Below the pieces are notes generated by a model. It saw only the letters and a program-made list of their open reading frames with translations. It had not been told where the DNA came from and did not search any database. This document shows positions 49,452 to 58,736 of a stretch of 64,000 bases of DNA, piece after piece. The DNA comes from Actinomycetota bacterium. Its GTDB lineage: Bacteria; Actinomycetota; Actinomycetes; Streptosporangiales; Streptosporangiaceae. The position numbers were made by a program, and so were the translations under genes. Location: positions 62,001 to 126,000 of the forward strand of contig PMSU01000084.1 in assembly GCA_003168255.1 (NCBI GenBank), read 5' to 3'. Positions within the stretch are counted from its first letter, which is position 1. Every line of letters begins with the position of its first letter.

Positions 49452-49940
49452 GTGACAGCTGCCGCTTCCTCGCTCGGCACCGACCTGCGGGCGGCGTACC
49501 ACGAAGAACTGGATCCGGGACGCCGCAGCGCGTTGTTGAGCTGGCTCGCCTTCACCAGCACCTTTGCGGCGGCGCGTGGCATCACCTACAGCATCCGCGC
49601 AGGCAGGGGGCCGTTCGGCAACCTCAGCGCAGGCGGTGAGCACCTGCATCATTATCTCTGGGGCATCGGGATGCTGACCGGCGTCGGGGCTATCGCGGTC
49701 CGAGGCGAAGACCGGCATCGCCGTCATCCGCTGGTAGCCATCGGCTACGGAGTGGGGCTGGCGCTCATCGTGGACGAATTCGCGCTGCTGCTGGACCTGC
49801 AGGATGTCTACTGGGCAAAGCAGGGCCGCATCTCGGTCGATCTCGGCGTCGGCGGCAGCGCACTGGCCGGGTCCTTCTTCGCGGCCCGGCCCGTGCTGCG
49901 GGCCGTGGCCCGCGGCGCAGGCCGACGCCGGACATCGTGA
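49452..49940 (+). CDS. Small integral membrane protein, unknown function
   Basis: A 162-residue protein with about three or four hydrophobic helices (LLSWLAFTSTFAAARGITY, LWGIGMLTGVGAIAV, LVAIGYGVGLALIVDEFALLLDL). A His pair (GGEHLHHYLWG) and acidic residues lie inside or beside them, a pattern found in uncharacterised actinobacterial membrane proteins. GTG 49452 is the assumed start; ATG 49377 in frame is possible and would overlap the upstream gene. Confidence 0.72.
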   Translation: MTAAASSLGTDLRAAYHEELDPGRRSALLSWLAFTSTFAAARGITYSIRAGRGPFGNLSAGGEHLHHYLWGIGMLTGVGAIAVRGEDRHRRHPLVAIGYGVGLALIVDEFALLLDLQDVYWAKQGRISVDLGVGGSALAGSFFAARPVLRAVARGAGRRRTS

Positions 49941-49952
49941 ACCAGGTGCGGC

Positions 49953-49981
49953 TGGACAGCGTACCGGCCGCCGCTTAGCCT
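49953..49981 (+). promoter_or_regulatory. Probable leaderless promoter of the Rieske oxygenase gene
   Basis: TGGACA (49953-49958) and TAGCCT (49976-49981) are separated by exactly 17 bases. The start codon ATG 49989 is seven bases after the -10 box, the normal place for transcription to begin, and no ribosome site precedes it, so the mRNA is probably leaderless. Confidence 0.6.
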
Positions 49982-50000
49982 TGACTGTATGATCAGTCAA
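49981..50000. promoter_or_regulatory. TetR-type operator A overlapping start codon
   Basis: The perfect palindrome TTGACTG-TATGAT-CAGTCAA spans the expected transcription start and the ATG at 49989. It matches the sites at 55101 and 58737 in 15 or more of 20 positions. Binding here would block initiation directly. Confidence 0.7.
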
Positions 50001-51188
50001 TCATCACCGTCCGTCCCGCCCGCCCCGCTCGACCCCGCTGGGCTGGCCGAGTCGCTGCGGCCATTTGGCCAGAGCCGGATGCTGCCGCGTGCCGCCTACG
50101 TGGACCCGGCGGTGTTTGAGTGGGAGCAGCGTCATTTCTTCGGCGGCGGCTGGGTGTGCGTCGGGCGCAGCGATCAGCTGCCGGATCCGGGCGACCAGCG
50201 GGCCGAGACGGTGGGCATCGGCAGCGTCCTGCTCGTCCGCGGCGATGACGGCGTGCTGCGGGCGTTCGCTAACACCTGCCGCCACCGCGGCCATGAACTG
50301 CTGCCGTGCGGTGCGACCACGCAGCAGAAGGCCATCATCTGCCCCTACCACTCCTGGACCTATTCACTGAGCGGCGGCCTGCGGGCGGCGGCCGGCTTCA
50401 AGAACCGGCCGGATTTCGTTACCGCCCAGTGGGGGCTCGTCGAACTGCCGGCTACCGAATGGCACGGCCTGGTGTTCGTGGACGGATCGGGTACCGCCGC
50501 CCCGCTCGCGGATTCGCTGGGCACGCTGGCGGAGCTCATCGCGCCGCATGAGATGAACCGGCTGGTGGTGGCCGGCCAGCACGACTACGACGCCAGCGCC
50601 AACTGGAAGATCCTGTCCGAGAACTATCACGAGTGCTACCACTGCCCCACCATCCACCCGGAGCTGTGCCGGGTGAGCCCGCCCAAGAGCGGGGAGAACT
50701 ACGCGGCGGCCGGGACCTGGGTCGGCGGCTGGATGGACCTGCGAGACGGGATGGCGACGATGTCGCTGGACGGGCGCAGCCACGGCGCCCCGCTCAGAGG
50801 GCTGGACGGGACCGGGCTGCGGACCGTCATCTACGCGCACATCTTCCCGAACGTGCTGGTGAGCCTGCACCCCGACTACGTGATGGTGCACCGGCTGGTG
50901 CCGCTCGCCGCCGACCGGACCCGGATCGAGTGCACCTGGTCGTTCGCGCCGGAATCGCTACAGCAGCCTGGGTTTGACCCCGGTTACGCGGTCGAGTTCT
51001 GGGACATTACCAACCGGCAGGACTGGCGCGCGTGCGAGTCGGTGCAGCGGGGCCTGTCCTCGCCGCACGGCTCGCCCGGGCCGCTCTCGCCCGATGAGGA
51101 CGCGGTCTACCAGTTCGTCACGATGGTCGCGCGCGGCTACCTCGGCCAGCCAGTATGGAACCCTGGCGCCGCGGCCCGGATCGGCTGA
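49989..51188 (+). CDS. Aromatic-ring-hydroxylating-type Rieske oxygenase, alpha subunit
   Basis: A 399-residue oxygenase. The Rieske cluster is in CRHRGHELL and CPYHSWTYSL. The catalytic iron site is NWKILSENYHECYHCPTIHPEL with two His, and the carboxylate is probably in VEFWDITNRQDW. It resembles the group that includes choline/carnitine/stachydrine-type and ring-hydroxylating enzymes, which often demethylate or oxidise quaternary amines. With a DAO-type flavoenzyme apparently under the same operator, N-demethylation of an amine is an attractive guess, but unproven. No reductase gene is adjacent. Confidence 0.92.
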   Translation: MISQSSPSVPPAPLDPAGLAESLRPFGQSRMLPRAAYVDPAVFEWEQRHFFGGGWVCVGRSDQLPDPGDQRAETVGIGSVLLVRGDDGVLRAFANTCRHRGHELLPCGATTQQKAIICPYHSWTYSLSGGLRAAAGFKNRPDFVTAQWGLVELPATEWHGLVFVDGSGTAAPLADSLGTLAELIAPHEMNRLVVAGQHDYDASANWKILSENYHECYHCPTIHPELCRVSPPKSGENYAAAGTWVGGWMDLRDGMATMSLDGRSHGAPLRGLDGTGLRTVIYAHIFPNVLVSLHPDYVMVHRLVPLAADRTRIECTWSFAPESLQQPGFDPGYAVEFWDITNRQDWRACESVQRGLSSPHGSPGPLSPDEDAVYQFVTMVARGYLGQPVWNPGAAARIG

Positions 51189-51203
51189 CCCGCTAGCCGC
51201 ACG

Positions 51204-51397
51204 CGCTTTAGGACTCGTCGTGGAACAAACCGTCGTCTCCTGATCCCGGACGATCGTGCGGTGCCCGCGGACCCTGCCGACCGGACCACTCCCGTCACAC
51301 CGGCACCACCGACCCCGTGAGCCGCGTCTTCGGTAGCGCCGCCGGAGATCGATGTGGCGTTACCTACCACCGGTGGGGGGGTCCGCCACATCGATCA
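51204..51397 (-). repeat. ~194-bp hairpin repeat, copy 2 (inverted)
   Basis: Inverted homologue of 45206-45400. Its hairpin end (13-bp stem GATCGATGTGGCG with CGCCACATCGATC at 51347-51396, again around CCACCGGTGG) faces right, and the tail starts 15 bases after the Rieske stop codon. A 31-base block near the tail end is identical in both copies. Confidence 0.85.
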
Positions 51398-51557
51398 TGG
51401 AAACGATGCGGAAGGAGGCGCCTCCGGGCCGCCTTCACCGGAGCGGTCGGGCGGGCCCTTAGCAAACATCGGCTGCCGCATCGGGCATGACTGCGCGCGC
51501 GGCGCTGTTGACTTGGTGCAGCCTGGCACTGATATCGACAGCGAAGGACCCATCAAC

Positions 51558-52046
51558 GTGACCGTGCACGACATTCCCGTCAATACCCTGGCCGGCCAGC
51601 CCGCATCGCTCGCCGAACTGGCCGGCAAGACCTTGCTCGTGGTTAACGTCGCATCGAAGTGCGGCCTGACGCCGCAGTACGCCGGGCTCGAGCGGCTGCA
51701 TGAGCGGTTCGCCGAGCGCGGATTCGCCGTCGTCGGCTTTCCGTCCAACCAGTTTGGGGGTCAGGAGCCTGGCAGCGCCGACGAGATACAGGAGTTCTGC
51801 TCCACGACCTACGGGGTCAGCTTCCCGATGTTCGAGAAGATCGAGGTGAACGGGCCCGGCCGGCATCCCATCTACACGGAGCTGACAGCGGTACCTGACG
51901 CCGGCGGCGAGGCCGGCGATATCCAGTGGAACTTCGAAAAGTTCCTGGTCAGCCCCGACGGGAAGGCCATCGCGCGGTTCCGGCCCGGTACCGATCCTGA
52001 GGATCCTGAGCTGGTCACCGCCATCGAGGCGAACCTGCCCGGCTAA
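51558..52046 (+). CDS. Glutathione peroxidase-family thiol peroxidase
   Basis: A 162-residue peroxidase. The peroxidatic Cys35 is in NVASKCGLTPQY; the Gln and Trp of the active site are in FPSNQFGGQEPGS and IQWNFEKFLVSPDG. Bacterial Cys-type members usually use thioredoxin rather than glutathione. GTG 51558 starts the conserved part; the frame upstream is open but crosses the hairpin repeat and is not used. The stop overlaps the convergent ABC-F gene by four bases. Confidence 0.94.
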   Translation: MTVHDIPVNTLAGQPASLAELAGKTLLVVNVASKCGLTPQYAGLERLHERFAERGFAVVGFPSNQFGGQEPGSADEIQEFCSTTYGVSFPMFEKIEVNGPGRHPIYTELTAVPDAGGEAGDIQWNFEKFLVSPDGKAIARFRPGTDPEDPELVTAIEANLPG

Positions 52047-53824
52047 CCGACTTCTTCGGAGATTTCTAGCCACCGGGTCTCCAGCCCGGTGACTTCGTCC
52101 TGCAACGCGCGGAGTTCCTTGGTCTTCTGGGTCAGGCCTTCGTAGTCGCTCTGGTCGTGCAGCGCGATCGTCTCGTGGACGGCACCGATCCGGTCGGCGA
52201 GCTTGACCAGCTTCCGGTCGATGGCGGCGATCTCCTTGTGGGCCGCGCGGAGGCCGGCGCCCGACAACCCCGAGGCTGCCCCTGGTCCCGTCGCCTCGAC
52301 TACCGATTGCGGGCCCGGGAATGCCGTGGCCTGGAGCTGGAGGTACTGGTCCACGCCGCCAGGCAGGTGCCGGAAGTGTCCGTCGATGATCGCGTACTGC
52401 TGGTCGGTGACTCGCTCGGTGAAGTAACGGTCGTGGGACACGACCAGCAGCGTGCCCGGCCAGGAGTCCAGCAGATCCTCGAATGCCGCGAGCATGTCGA
52501 CGTCCATGTCGTTCGTCGGCTCATCGAGGATGAGCACATTGGGTTCATCGAGCAGGATCAGCAGCAGGTGCAGGCGTCGGCGCTGTCCGCCGGAGAGGTC
52601 CTTGATCGGCGTCGACAGCTGGGCGCTGGTGAAGCCGAGGCGTTCCAGGAGCTGCCCTGGCGTCAGCTCCTTACCGCCTGCGACATAGGTCGTGCGCTTG
52701 CGCCCGATGATCTCGCTGACCCGTTCGCCGGAGAATTCGTCCAGGTCGGACAGCTGCTGATCGAGGGTGGCGACCCGGACCGTCTTGCCTCGCTTGACCC
52801 GGCCGGTGGTCGGAGCCAAATCTCCGGTGACAAGCGCCAGCAGGGTGGACTTGCCTGCGCCGTTGATCCCGAGGATGCCGGAGCGCTCGCCCGGGCCGAT
52901 GCGCCACTCAACGTCGCGAAGCACCTGCTTGTCGCCGTAGGACACCGACACGTCGAGTAGGTCCACCACGTCTTTGCCGAGGCGGGCCGTCGCCATCTGG
53001 GCAAGTTCGACCGGATTGCGCGGCGGCGGTTCGTTCGCGATCAGCTCGGCGGCCGCCTCGATCCGGAACTTCGGCTTCGAGGTACGTGCAGGAGCGCCAC
53101 GACGCAGCCAGGCGAGCTCCTTGCGCATCAGGTTCTGCCGTTTCGATTCGCTCGCCGCGGCCATCCGGTCCCGTTCGACCCGCTGGAGCACGTAGGCCGC
53201 GTACCCGCCGTCGAAAGGTTCGATGATCCGGTCGTGCACTTCCCAGGTCGCCGTGCAGACCTCGTCCAGAAACCACCGGTCGTGGGTCACGACCAGGAGT
53301 CCGCCGGCATTCGCCGGCCAGCGCGTCCGCAGATGCCCGGCCAGCCAGGTGATGCCCTCCACATCCAGGTGGTTGGTCGGCTCGTCCAGCGCCAGGACAT
53401 CCCAGTCGCCGACCAGCAGCCGGGCGAGCGCGACCCGCCGCCGCTGACCACCGCTCAACTCGTCAATCGGCGCTTGCCAGCCGATCTCGCGGACCAGTCC
53501 GCCGATCACGTCCCGGATCCGGGCATCTGAGGCCCACTCGTAGTCCAGCCGGTCGCCGACGACCGTGCGCGCGACGGTAAGCGAAGGATCGAGCGTGTCA
53601 CCCTGGTCGAGCAGGCCCATCGTCACGCCGTTTCGCGTCATGACCCGGCCGGTGTTGGGCACGAGCCGACCCGACAGCATCGCGAGCAGGCTGGATTTGC
53701 CATCACCATTGCGCCCTACGATGCCGATACGGTCGCCCTCGTTGACCCCGACGGTCACCGAGTCGAAGACGACCTTCGTCGGAAACTCCAGATGCAGGGA
53801 CTCGGCCCCAAGAAGATGTGCCAC
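52043..53824 (-). CDS. ABC-F family ATPase (ribosome-associated type)
   Basis: A 593-residue protein with two ABC ATPase domains and no membrane segments. The first has Walker A GRNGDGKSSLL, signature LSGGQRRRVALARLL and Walker B VLALDEPTNHLD. The second has GINGAGKSTLL, LSGGQRRRLHLLLIL and VLILDEPTNDMD. The linker between them contains the EKKR-rich P-site region typical of translation factors, and a C-terminal coiled coil follows (LRAAHKEIAAIDRKLVKLADRIGAVHE). Members act on the ribosome, some conferring antibiotic protection. GTG 53824 follows a TACGCT element by six bases, suggesting a leaderless mRNA. Confidence 0.93.
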   Translation of the reverse strand: MAHLLGAESLHLEFPTKVVFDSVTVGVNEGDRIGIVGRNGDGKSSLLAMLSGRLVPNTGRVMTRNGVTMGLLDQGDTLDPSLTVARTVVGDRLDYEWASDARIRDVIGGLVREIGWQAPIDELSGGQRRRVALARLLVGDWDVLALDEPTNHLDVEGITWLAGHLRTRWPANAGGLLVVTHDRWFLDEVCTATWEVHDRIIEPFDGGYAAYVLQRVERDRMAAASESKRQNLMRKELAWLRRGAPARTSKPKFRIEAAAELIANEPPPRNPVELAQMATARLGKDVVDLLDVSVSYGDKQVLRDVEWRIGPGERSGILGINGAGKSTLLALVTGDLAPTTGRVKRGKTVRVATLDQQLSDLDEFSGERVSEIIGRKRTTYVAGGKELTPGQLLERLGFTSAQLSTPIKDLSGGQRRRLHLLLILLDEPNVLILDEPTNDMDVDMLAAFEDLLDSWPGTLLVVSHDRYFTERVTDQQYAIIDGHFRHLPGGVDQYLQLQATAFPGPQSVVEATGPGAASGLSGAGLRAAHKEIAAIDRKLVKLADRIGAVHETIALHDQSDYEGLTQKTKELRALQDEVTGLETRWLEISEEVG

Positions 53825-53895
53825 TAAGTAAGCGTAGGTGGCATCCGGTCTGCGATGGACGCGGCGACCGCCGCGCGAGACGACTGACCGCAGGC

Positions 53896-55062
53896 TCAGG
53901 CAAGCGCTCCGGGACCCCGCTTGACCATCTGGCGGGCAATGATCGCGCGCTGGATCTCGCTGGTGCCTTCCCAGATCCGCTCCACCCGCAGTTCGCGGTA
54001 GAACCGCTCGGCCACGTTCTCCCTCATGTAGCCCCGGCCGCCAAAGATCTGCACCGCCCGGTCGGCGACCCGCCCGGCCATTTCCGAGCAGTACAGCTTC
54101 GCCATCGAGCACTGCGCGTGCGCCACCTTGACATCGGTGCCGCAGTCGATGCCCCTGGCCGTCTCGTAGCAGAGCGAGCGGGCCGCGAAGAGTTCCGTCA
54201 TGCTGTCCGCGAGCATCCCGGCTACCAGGCCATACTCGCTGATCGGGCGGCCGCCCACGGCTCGCTCGCTGGCGAACGCGGTCATCTCGGCGATGAGCCG
54301 CTCCGCGGCGCCGAGGCAGCGGGCAGCGACCATCAGCCGCTCGAACCGGAACCACTCATAAGCGAAGGCCATCCCGTCGCCCTCCGCTCCGACCAGGCTG
54401 GCGGCGGGGACCCGGACATCGGTGAACGCGACGATCGGATGGTGGTGGCTGATCGTGTGCGTGTAGGCCGGAGTGCGCAGCACCCGCACCCCAGGGCTCG
54501 GCAGGTCCACGAGGAACATCGCGTGCTCGCCGTGGTGCGGCCCGCCGTCGAGCTTTGCCTGGAAGAAGGCATAGTCGGCGCTGTTGAACGAGGTCACGTG
54601 CCACTTGATGCCGTTCAGCAGGTAACCGTCGTCATCCCTGCGGGCGGTCGCCTCGATGGCGTCCACATCCGAGCCGGCCCGCTCCTCGGTGATCGCATAG
54701 CACTCTTCCCGAACGGCGCTGATGGCAGGCAGGACATAGCGCTCGACCTGCTCGGGGGTAGCCACCCCGGGCAGCCACGACGGCGGAGTCGCGGCCACCC
54801 AGCCGAGCGCGTTGGTGACCCGCCCCATCTGCTCCTGCACCAGCACCTGCTCCAGGGTGGTGCAGCCGCCGCCGCCGAGCTCGGCCGGCATGTTGGTCGA
54901 GTGCAGCCCGAGCTCGCGCGCCCGGGCGGCGTGCCCGGCGGCCACCCCGGCAGGCAGGTCGCCGCCGCCGAGCTCGGCCTCTTCCTCGAAGGGGATCAGC
55001 TCATCGGCGAACATGCGAGCGCGTTCCTGGATCTCAAGGTCGGTTTCTGACAGGCCGTACAT
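53896..55062 (-). CDS. Acyl-CoA dehydrogenase
   Basis: A 388-residue flavoenzyme. FAD/substrate motifs are YAITEERAGSDVDAIEATA and WHVTSFNSADYAFFQAKLDG. The C-terminal segment has QIFGGRGYMRENVAERFYRELRVERIWEGTSEIQRAIIARQMVKRG. ATG 55062 has GAAGGGG upstream and gives the usual length; the 23-residue extension to 55131 would place the 20-bp TetR-type palindrome inside the coding region. It probably acts in degradation of a branched or unusual acyl-CoA and is likely repressed through the operator at 55101. Confidence 0.92.
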   Translation of the reverse strand: MYGLSETDLEIQERARMFADELIPFEEEAELGGGDLPAGVAAGHAARARELGLHSTNMPAELGGGGCTTLEQVLVQEQMGRVTNALGWVAATPPSWLPGVATPEQVERYVLPAISAVREECYAITEERAGSDVDAIEATARRDDDGYLLNGIKWHVTSFNSADYAFFQAKLDGGPHHGEHAMFLVDLPSPGVRVLRTPAYTHTISHHHPIVAFTDVRVPAASLVGAEGDGMAFAYEWFRFERLMVAARCLGAAERLIAEMTAFASERAVGGRPISEYGLVAGMLADSMTELFAARSLCYETARGIDCGTDVKVAHAQCSMAKLYCSEMAGRVADRAVQIFGGRGYMRENVAERFYRELRVERIWEGTSEIQRAIIARQMVKRGPGALA

Positions 55063-55100
55063 CTGCTGGCGCCCCTTCGGTCCCGAGTTCAGCCACTCCA

Positions 55101-55120
55101 CTGACTGAATGTTCAGTTTA
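55101..55120. promoter_or_regulatory. TetR-type operator C upstream of acyl-CoA dehydrogenase
   Basis: CTGACTGAATGTTCAGTTTA contains the palindrome ACTGAA-TG-TTCAGT and shares 17 consecutive bases with the site at 58737. It lies about 40 bases before the chosen start of the acyl-CoA dehydrogenase. Confidence 0.7.
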
Positions 55121-55164
55121 TCGTCGTTCATGGCGCGGACGGGGCATACGCGGCAGGCCCGGGT

Positions 55165-58100
55165 TCACCCGGCGGCTGCCCCCGGGTCGGGCGAATCCCG
55201 CGGGCGGACGAAAGGAAAGGCCAGCGTCGCCCGGATGTTCACGCCGGTCAGCATCATGATCAGCCGGTCCACCCCCAGGCCGAGACCGCCGGTCGGGGGC
55301 ATCGCATACGACAGAGCCGCGAGAAACGACTCGTCGAGCTGCATCGCGTCCAGGTCACCCGCGGCGGCAGCCAGCGACTGCCTGGTCAGCCGCTCGCGCT
55401 GATCGATGGGATCGGTGAGCTCGCTGTACGCCGTGCCTAGCTCCATGCCGAACGCGACCAGGTCCCACTGCTCTGTCAGCCGCGGGTCGTCCCGGTGCTT
55501 GCGCGCCAACGGCGACACCTCGACCGGGAAGTCGCAGTAGAAGGCGGGATAGCCGGTCTGCTTCTCGACGAGCGCCTCGTAGAGGTCCATCACAAGTCGC
55601 CCCGGGCTCGCCTGCGTCGCGGCTGGCAGGTGGTGTTTCGCGCAGACCTCGGCGATCTCGTCGCGGGTTGACCCCGGGGTCAGGTGCGCTCCGGTGGCCT
55701 TGGAGACGGCGTCGTGGACGGTCGTTACCGGCCACGGCGCGGTGAGATCGATCTCGGTCATGCCGCCGGAGCCGTCGGGGCGCAGCGCGATCGGCCTGCC
55801 GTTGACCGCCGTGGCCACGCGGAGGATAACCGCCCGGGTCAGTTCCCGCATGTCGTGGTAGTCCGCGTACGCCTCGTACGCTTCCAGCGAGGTGAACTCC
55901 GGGTTGTGCGTGGCGTCCGCGCCCTCGTTGCGGAAGTTGCGGTTGAGCTCGAAAATCCGCCGCATGCCGCCGACGCACAGCCGCTTGAGGTACAGCTCAG
56001 GCGCGATCCGCAGGAACAGTTCCAGGTCATAGGCATTGATGTGGGTCAGGAATGGCCGGGCCGCCGCACCTCCGTGCACCGCCTGAAGCATGGGTGTCTC
56101 GACCTCGGTGAAATCGCGATCCTGGAACGCCTCGCGCAGCGCGCGCACGCCGCGTGACCGGCGCCGCAGTAGGTCCACCGCATCCGGATTGGTGATCAGA
56201 TCCAGCGGCCGGTCCCGCACCCGGACGTCACCGGCCAGCCGGGCGCCGAGATAGGGAATCGGACTCAGGCACTTGCCAGCCATGGACCACTCGCGCAGCA
56301 GCACGGACAGCTCGCCTCGTTCGGAGGCGACCACCTCTCCGGTCACGCTGACCAGGTCACCGATGTCAACCAAGCGATCCCACGAATCGCGGGCCGGCCG
56401 CGGGCTGGCGTCCACAGCGGCCATGACCTGAATGCGGACCCCGTCTTCCTCCAGCACGGCGAAGGTGACGCCGCCGAGGTCGCGCCAGGCGCGGATCCGG
56501 CCGGTGACCGACACCTGCACGCCGGTCCGAGCCGCCGGCGGCAGGCTGCCGTAGGACGCGCGGATCTCCCCGATGCCGTGCGTACGCGGGACGGCCGCGG
56601 GATAGCCCGGCAGGCCGGCCTGCTCAAGCTCGGCGAGCTTGTCGCGGCGTACCCGCTGCTGCTCGGACAGGTCCGCCTTCGGCACGGCGGGCCGCAGCAA
56701 TTCCCGCTCTTGCGCCCTGACCCGGTCGATGAAGTCGGGCTCCTCGCGGGGCGGCTGGGTGTCGGCGACCCTCGGGCCGATCAGCAGTCGCGGGCCCAGC
56801 GGCGGCAGGAAGCCCTCGGCGACGCCCATGGCTATCCCGGCCCGCACCACGGTGAGCGCCGGGTCGTAACACAGCAGCCTCGGCACCCAGTCGGGCTGGT
56901 ACTTGTCGTTGGACCGGTACAGCGTCTCCAGCTGATAGAAGCGTGACGCGAAACCAAGGAACCTGTCGGTCGCCCTGGTCACCGGCCCCGCGCCGACCTG
57001 CTCGGCCGTGCTGAAAACAGTGCGGAACACCGCGAAGTTCAACGAGATCCGGCGCACGCCCATCCCCGGGCAGGCCTGCACGAGCCGAGCCACCATGAAC
57101 TCGTTGAGGCCGTTCTCGGCGTGGCGATCCCGCCGCATCAGATCCAGCGAGATACCGCGCACGCCCCACGGAACGAAGGACAGAAAGCCCCGCAGCCGCC
57201 CGGAGCGGTCGTATGCCGTAATGACCACGCACCGGCCGTCCGCCGGGTCGCCAATCCGGTTGAGCGCCATGGAGAATCCGCGTTCGGTCTCCTCACCGCG
57301 CCAGAGATCCGCCATCTGCCCGATCTCGGCCAGTTCGGCCTCCGACAGATCGCCATGACGGCGCACCCGCGTGGTGTACCCGGCCCGGGTGATGCGGGTG
57401 ACCGCCTGGCGGACGGGACGCATCTGGCGTCCCTTGAGGGTGAACCGGTCAACGTCGATGATCGCCTCGTCGCCGATCGCCAGCGCACGCAGCCCGCTCG
57501 CGGCGTATTCCCGCGTTCCCGCCTCGCTCGCGGACAGCACCGCGGCGTACCAGCCGCGTGCGCGGCACTCCGTCAGCCACGCCTGGATGGCCGGCCGCCA
57601 TGACGCGCGCTGCCCGATCGGGTCGGCGCTGGCCACGCTGACGCTGCCCACCACCCGATAGGTGATTGCCGCCCGGCCATCCGGGGCGAAGATCACGCTC
57701 TTGTCCCGGCGGGTGGCGAAATAGCCGAGCGAGTCCGACTCCCCGTGCTGGAGCAGCAGCCGACGCACGGCCAGCTCCTCGTCGGCGTTCTGGTGGCTGC
57801 CGGACCGGCCGGCCCGCCAGAACACCAGGACGGCGAGCACGAGCGCCCCGGCGGACATGAGCCCGGCGAGGGCGAACACCCAGTGGTATCCGGCGTGCCC
57901 GCCCATGAACGGGTCACCGGGGGCCGCGGTGTTCCCGAACGCCGACCGCAGTGCCCACCCCGCCTGCTGTCCCAGCCCGTGCAGCGTGCGGGGGAAAACG
58001 ACCGTGAGCGCAAGCGACACGGCGAACGACATCGCGAGGCCGCCGACGAGCACCCCGAGCGCCGCGCGCCAGGATCCGCGGGCCAGACGCGCCGGGAAAG

Positions 58101-58557
58101 CACGCCGGGCCAGCGACACCGCCACGACCGCGGCGACGCCCGTCGCCAGCAGGAACACCGCCAGCGGGAGCGAGATGCGCCACCCAGGCAGGCCGAGCTG
58201 ATCGGCGGTATGGGTCACGATCGCGACCACCACGAGGATGTCGCCGAGCACGGTCAGCGACATGACCCCGACAAGGACGAGGTGTGCCGCCCTGTACCGC
58301 CGCCGGACCGCCCCGGCCAGCGCCAGCAGCAGGCAGACCACGAACAGGCTGGGATCGGCCGGGATATCGAGCGCGCTGAACAGATCCGAGACGATATCGG
58401 CCGGGACCCACCTGACCAGCGGGATGCTGAACAGCGACCACACCGCGGCAACCATCATCAGCCGCCCGGACCAGACCGCGACCGGCTCCCGCCAGCCGGC
58501 CCGGCCGCCGGCCGGCCCGGCCGACCGGGGGCGCCAGTTGACCGGCCCCTTCACCAC
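55165..58557 (-). CDS. lysX: Bifunctional lysylphosphatidylglycerol synthetase / lysyl-tRNA synthetase
   Basis: A 1130-residue fusion. The N-terminal about 250 residues hold six or seven membrane helices. A DUF2156/MprF-type transferase domain (residues about 270-600) follows, with DLSEAELAEIGQMADLWRGEETERGFSMAL and NRIGDP..CVVITAYDR. A class II lysyl-tRNA synthetase makes up the C-terminus (anticodon-binding OB fold near residue 680; motif 2 region FRNEGADATHNPEFTSLEAYEAYADYHDM; motif 3 GLGLGVDRLIMMLTGVNIR). It charges lysine and transfers it to phosphatidylglycerol, making the membrane less negative. Length and order equal mycobacterial LysX. Confidence 0.95.
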   Translation of the reverse strand: MVKGPVNWRPRSAGPAGGRAGWREPVAVWSGRLMMVAAVWSLFSIPLVRWVPADIVSDLFSALDIPADPSLFVVCLLLALAGAVRRRYRAAHLVLVGVMSLTVLGDILVVVAIVTHTADQLGLPGWRISLPLAVFLLATGVAAVVAVSLARRAFPARLARGSWRAALGVLVGGLAMSFAVSLALTVVFPRTLHGLGQQAGWALRSAFGNTAAPGDPFMGGHAGYHWVFALAGLMSAGALVLAVLVFWRAGRSGSHQNADEELAVRRLLLQHGESDSLGYFATRRDKSVIFAPDGRAAITYRVVGSVSVASADPIGQRASWRPAIQAWLTECRARGWYAAVLSASEAGTREYAASGLRALAIGDEAIIDVDRFTLKGRQMRPVRQAVTRITRAGYTTRVRRHGDLSEAELAEIGQMADLWRGEETERGFSMALNRIGDPADGRCVVITAYDRSGRLRGFLSFVPWGVRGISLDLMRRDRHAENGLNEFMVARLVQACPGMGVRRISLNFAVFRTVFSTAEQVGAGPVTRATDRFLGFASRFYQLETLYRSNDKYQPDWVPRLLCYDPALTVVRAGIAMGVAEGFLPPLGPRLLIGPRVADTQPPREEPDFIDRVRAQERELLRPAVPKADLSEQQRVRRDKLAELEQAGLPGYPAAVPRTHGIGEIRASYGSLPPAARTGVQVSVTGRIRAWRDLGGVTFAVLEEDGVRIQVMAAVDASPRPARDSWDRLVDIGDLVSVTGEVVASERGELSVLLREWSMAGKCLSPIPYLGARLAGDVRVRDRPLDLITNPDAVDLLRRRSRGVRALREAFQDRDFTEVETPMLQAVHGGAAARPFLTHINAYDLELFLRIAPELYLKRLCVGGMRRIFELNRNFRNEGADATHNPEFTSLEAYEAYADYHDMRELTRAVILRVATAVNGRPIALRPDGSGGMTEIDLTAPWPVTTVHDAVSKATGAHLTPGSTRDEIAEVCAKHHLPAATQASPGRLVMDLYEALVEKQTGYPAFYCDFPVEVSPLARKHRDDPRLTEQWDLVAFGMELGTAYSELTDPIDQRERLTRQSLAAAAGDLDAMQLDESFLAALSYAMPPTGGLGLGVDRLIMMLTGVNIRATLAFPFVRPRDSPDPGAAAG

Positions 58558-58736
58558 TGGCCTGCCGCCACCCAGATCATCTCCCCCCGCATTTCACGCT
58601 TGGTGATCAGCTCGCCCGGACCACTCCCCGTGGAAGGCACCAGGAGATCATCCCGCAGCTCGATATTGCCACGACGCCGCGGCAGCGCCTGCTGGCCTGT
58701 GTCGCGCGCCGGCCGCGCGCCGGCGTTTCGGTCGCA

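Noticed and set aside
55063-55131. 23-residue N-terminal extension of the acyl-CoA dehydrogenase
   Set aside because: It would encode the 20-bp TetR-type palindrome as protein; the shorter start has a ribosome site and normal length.
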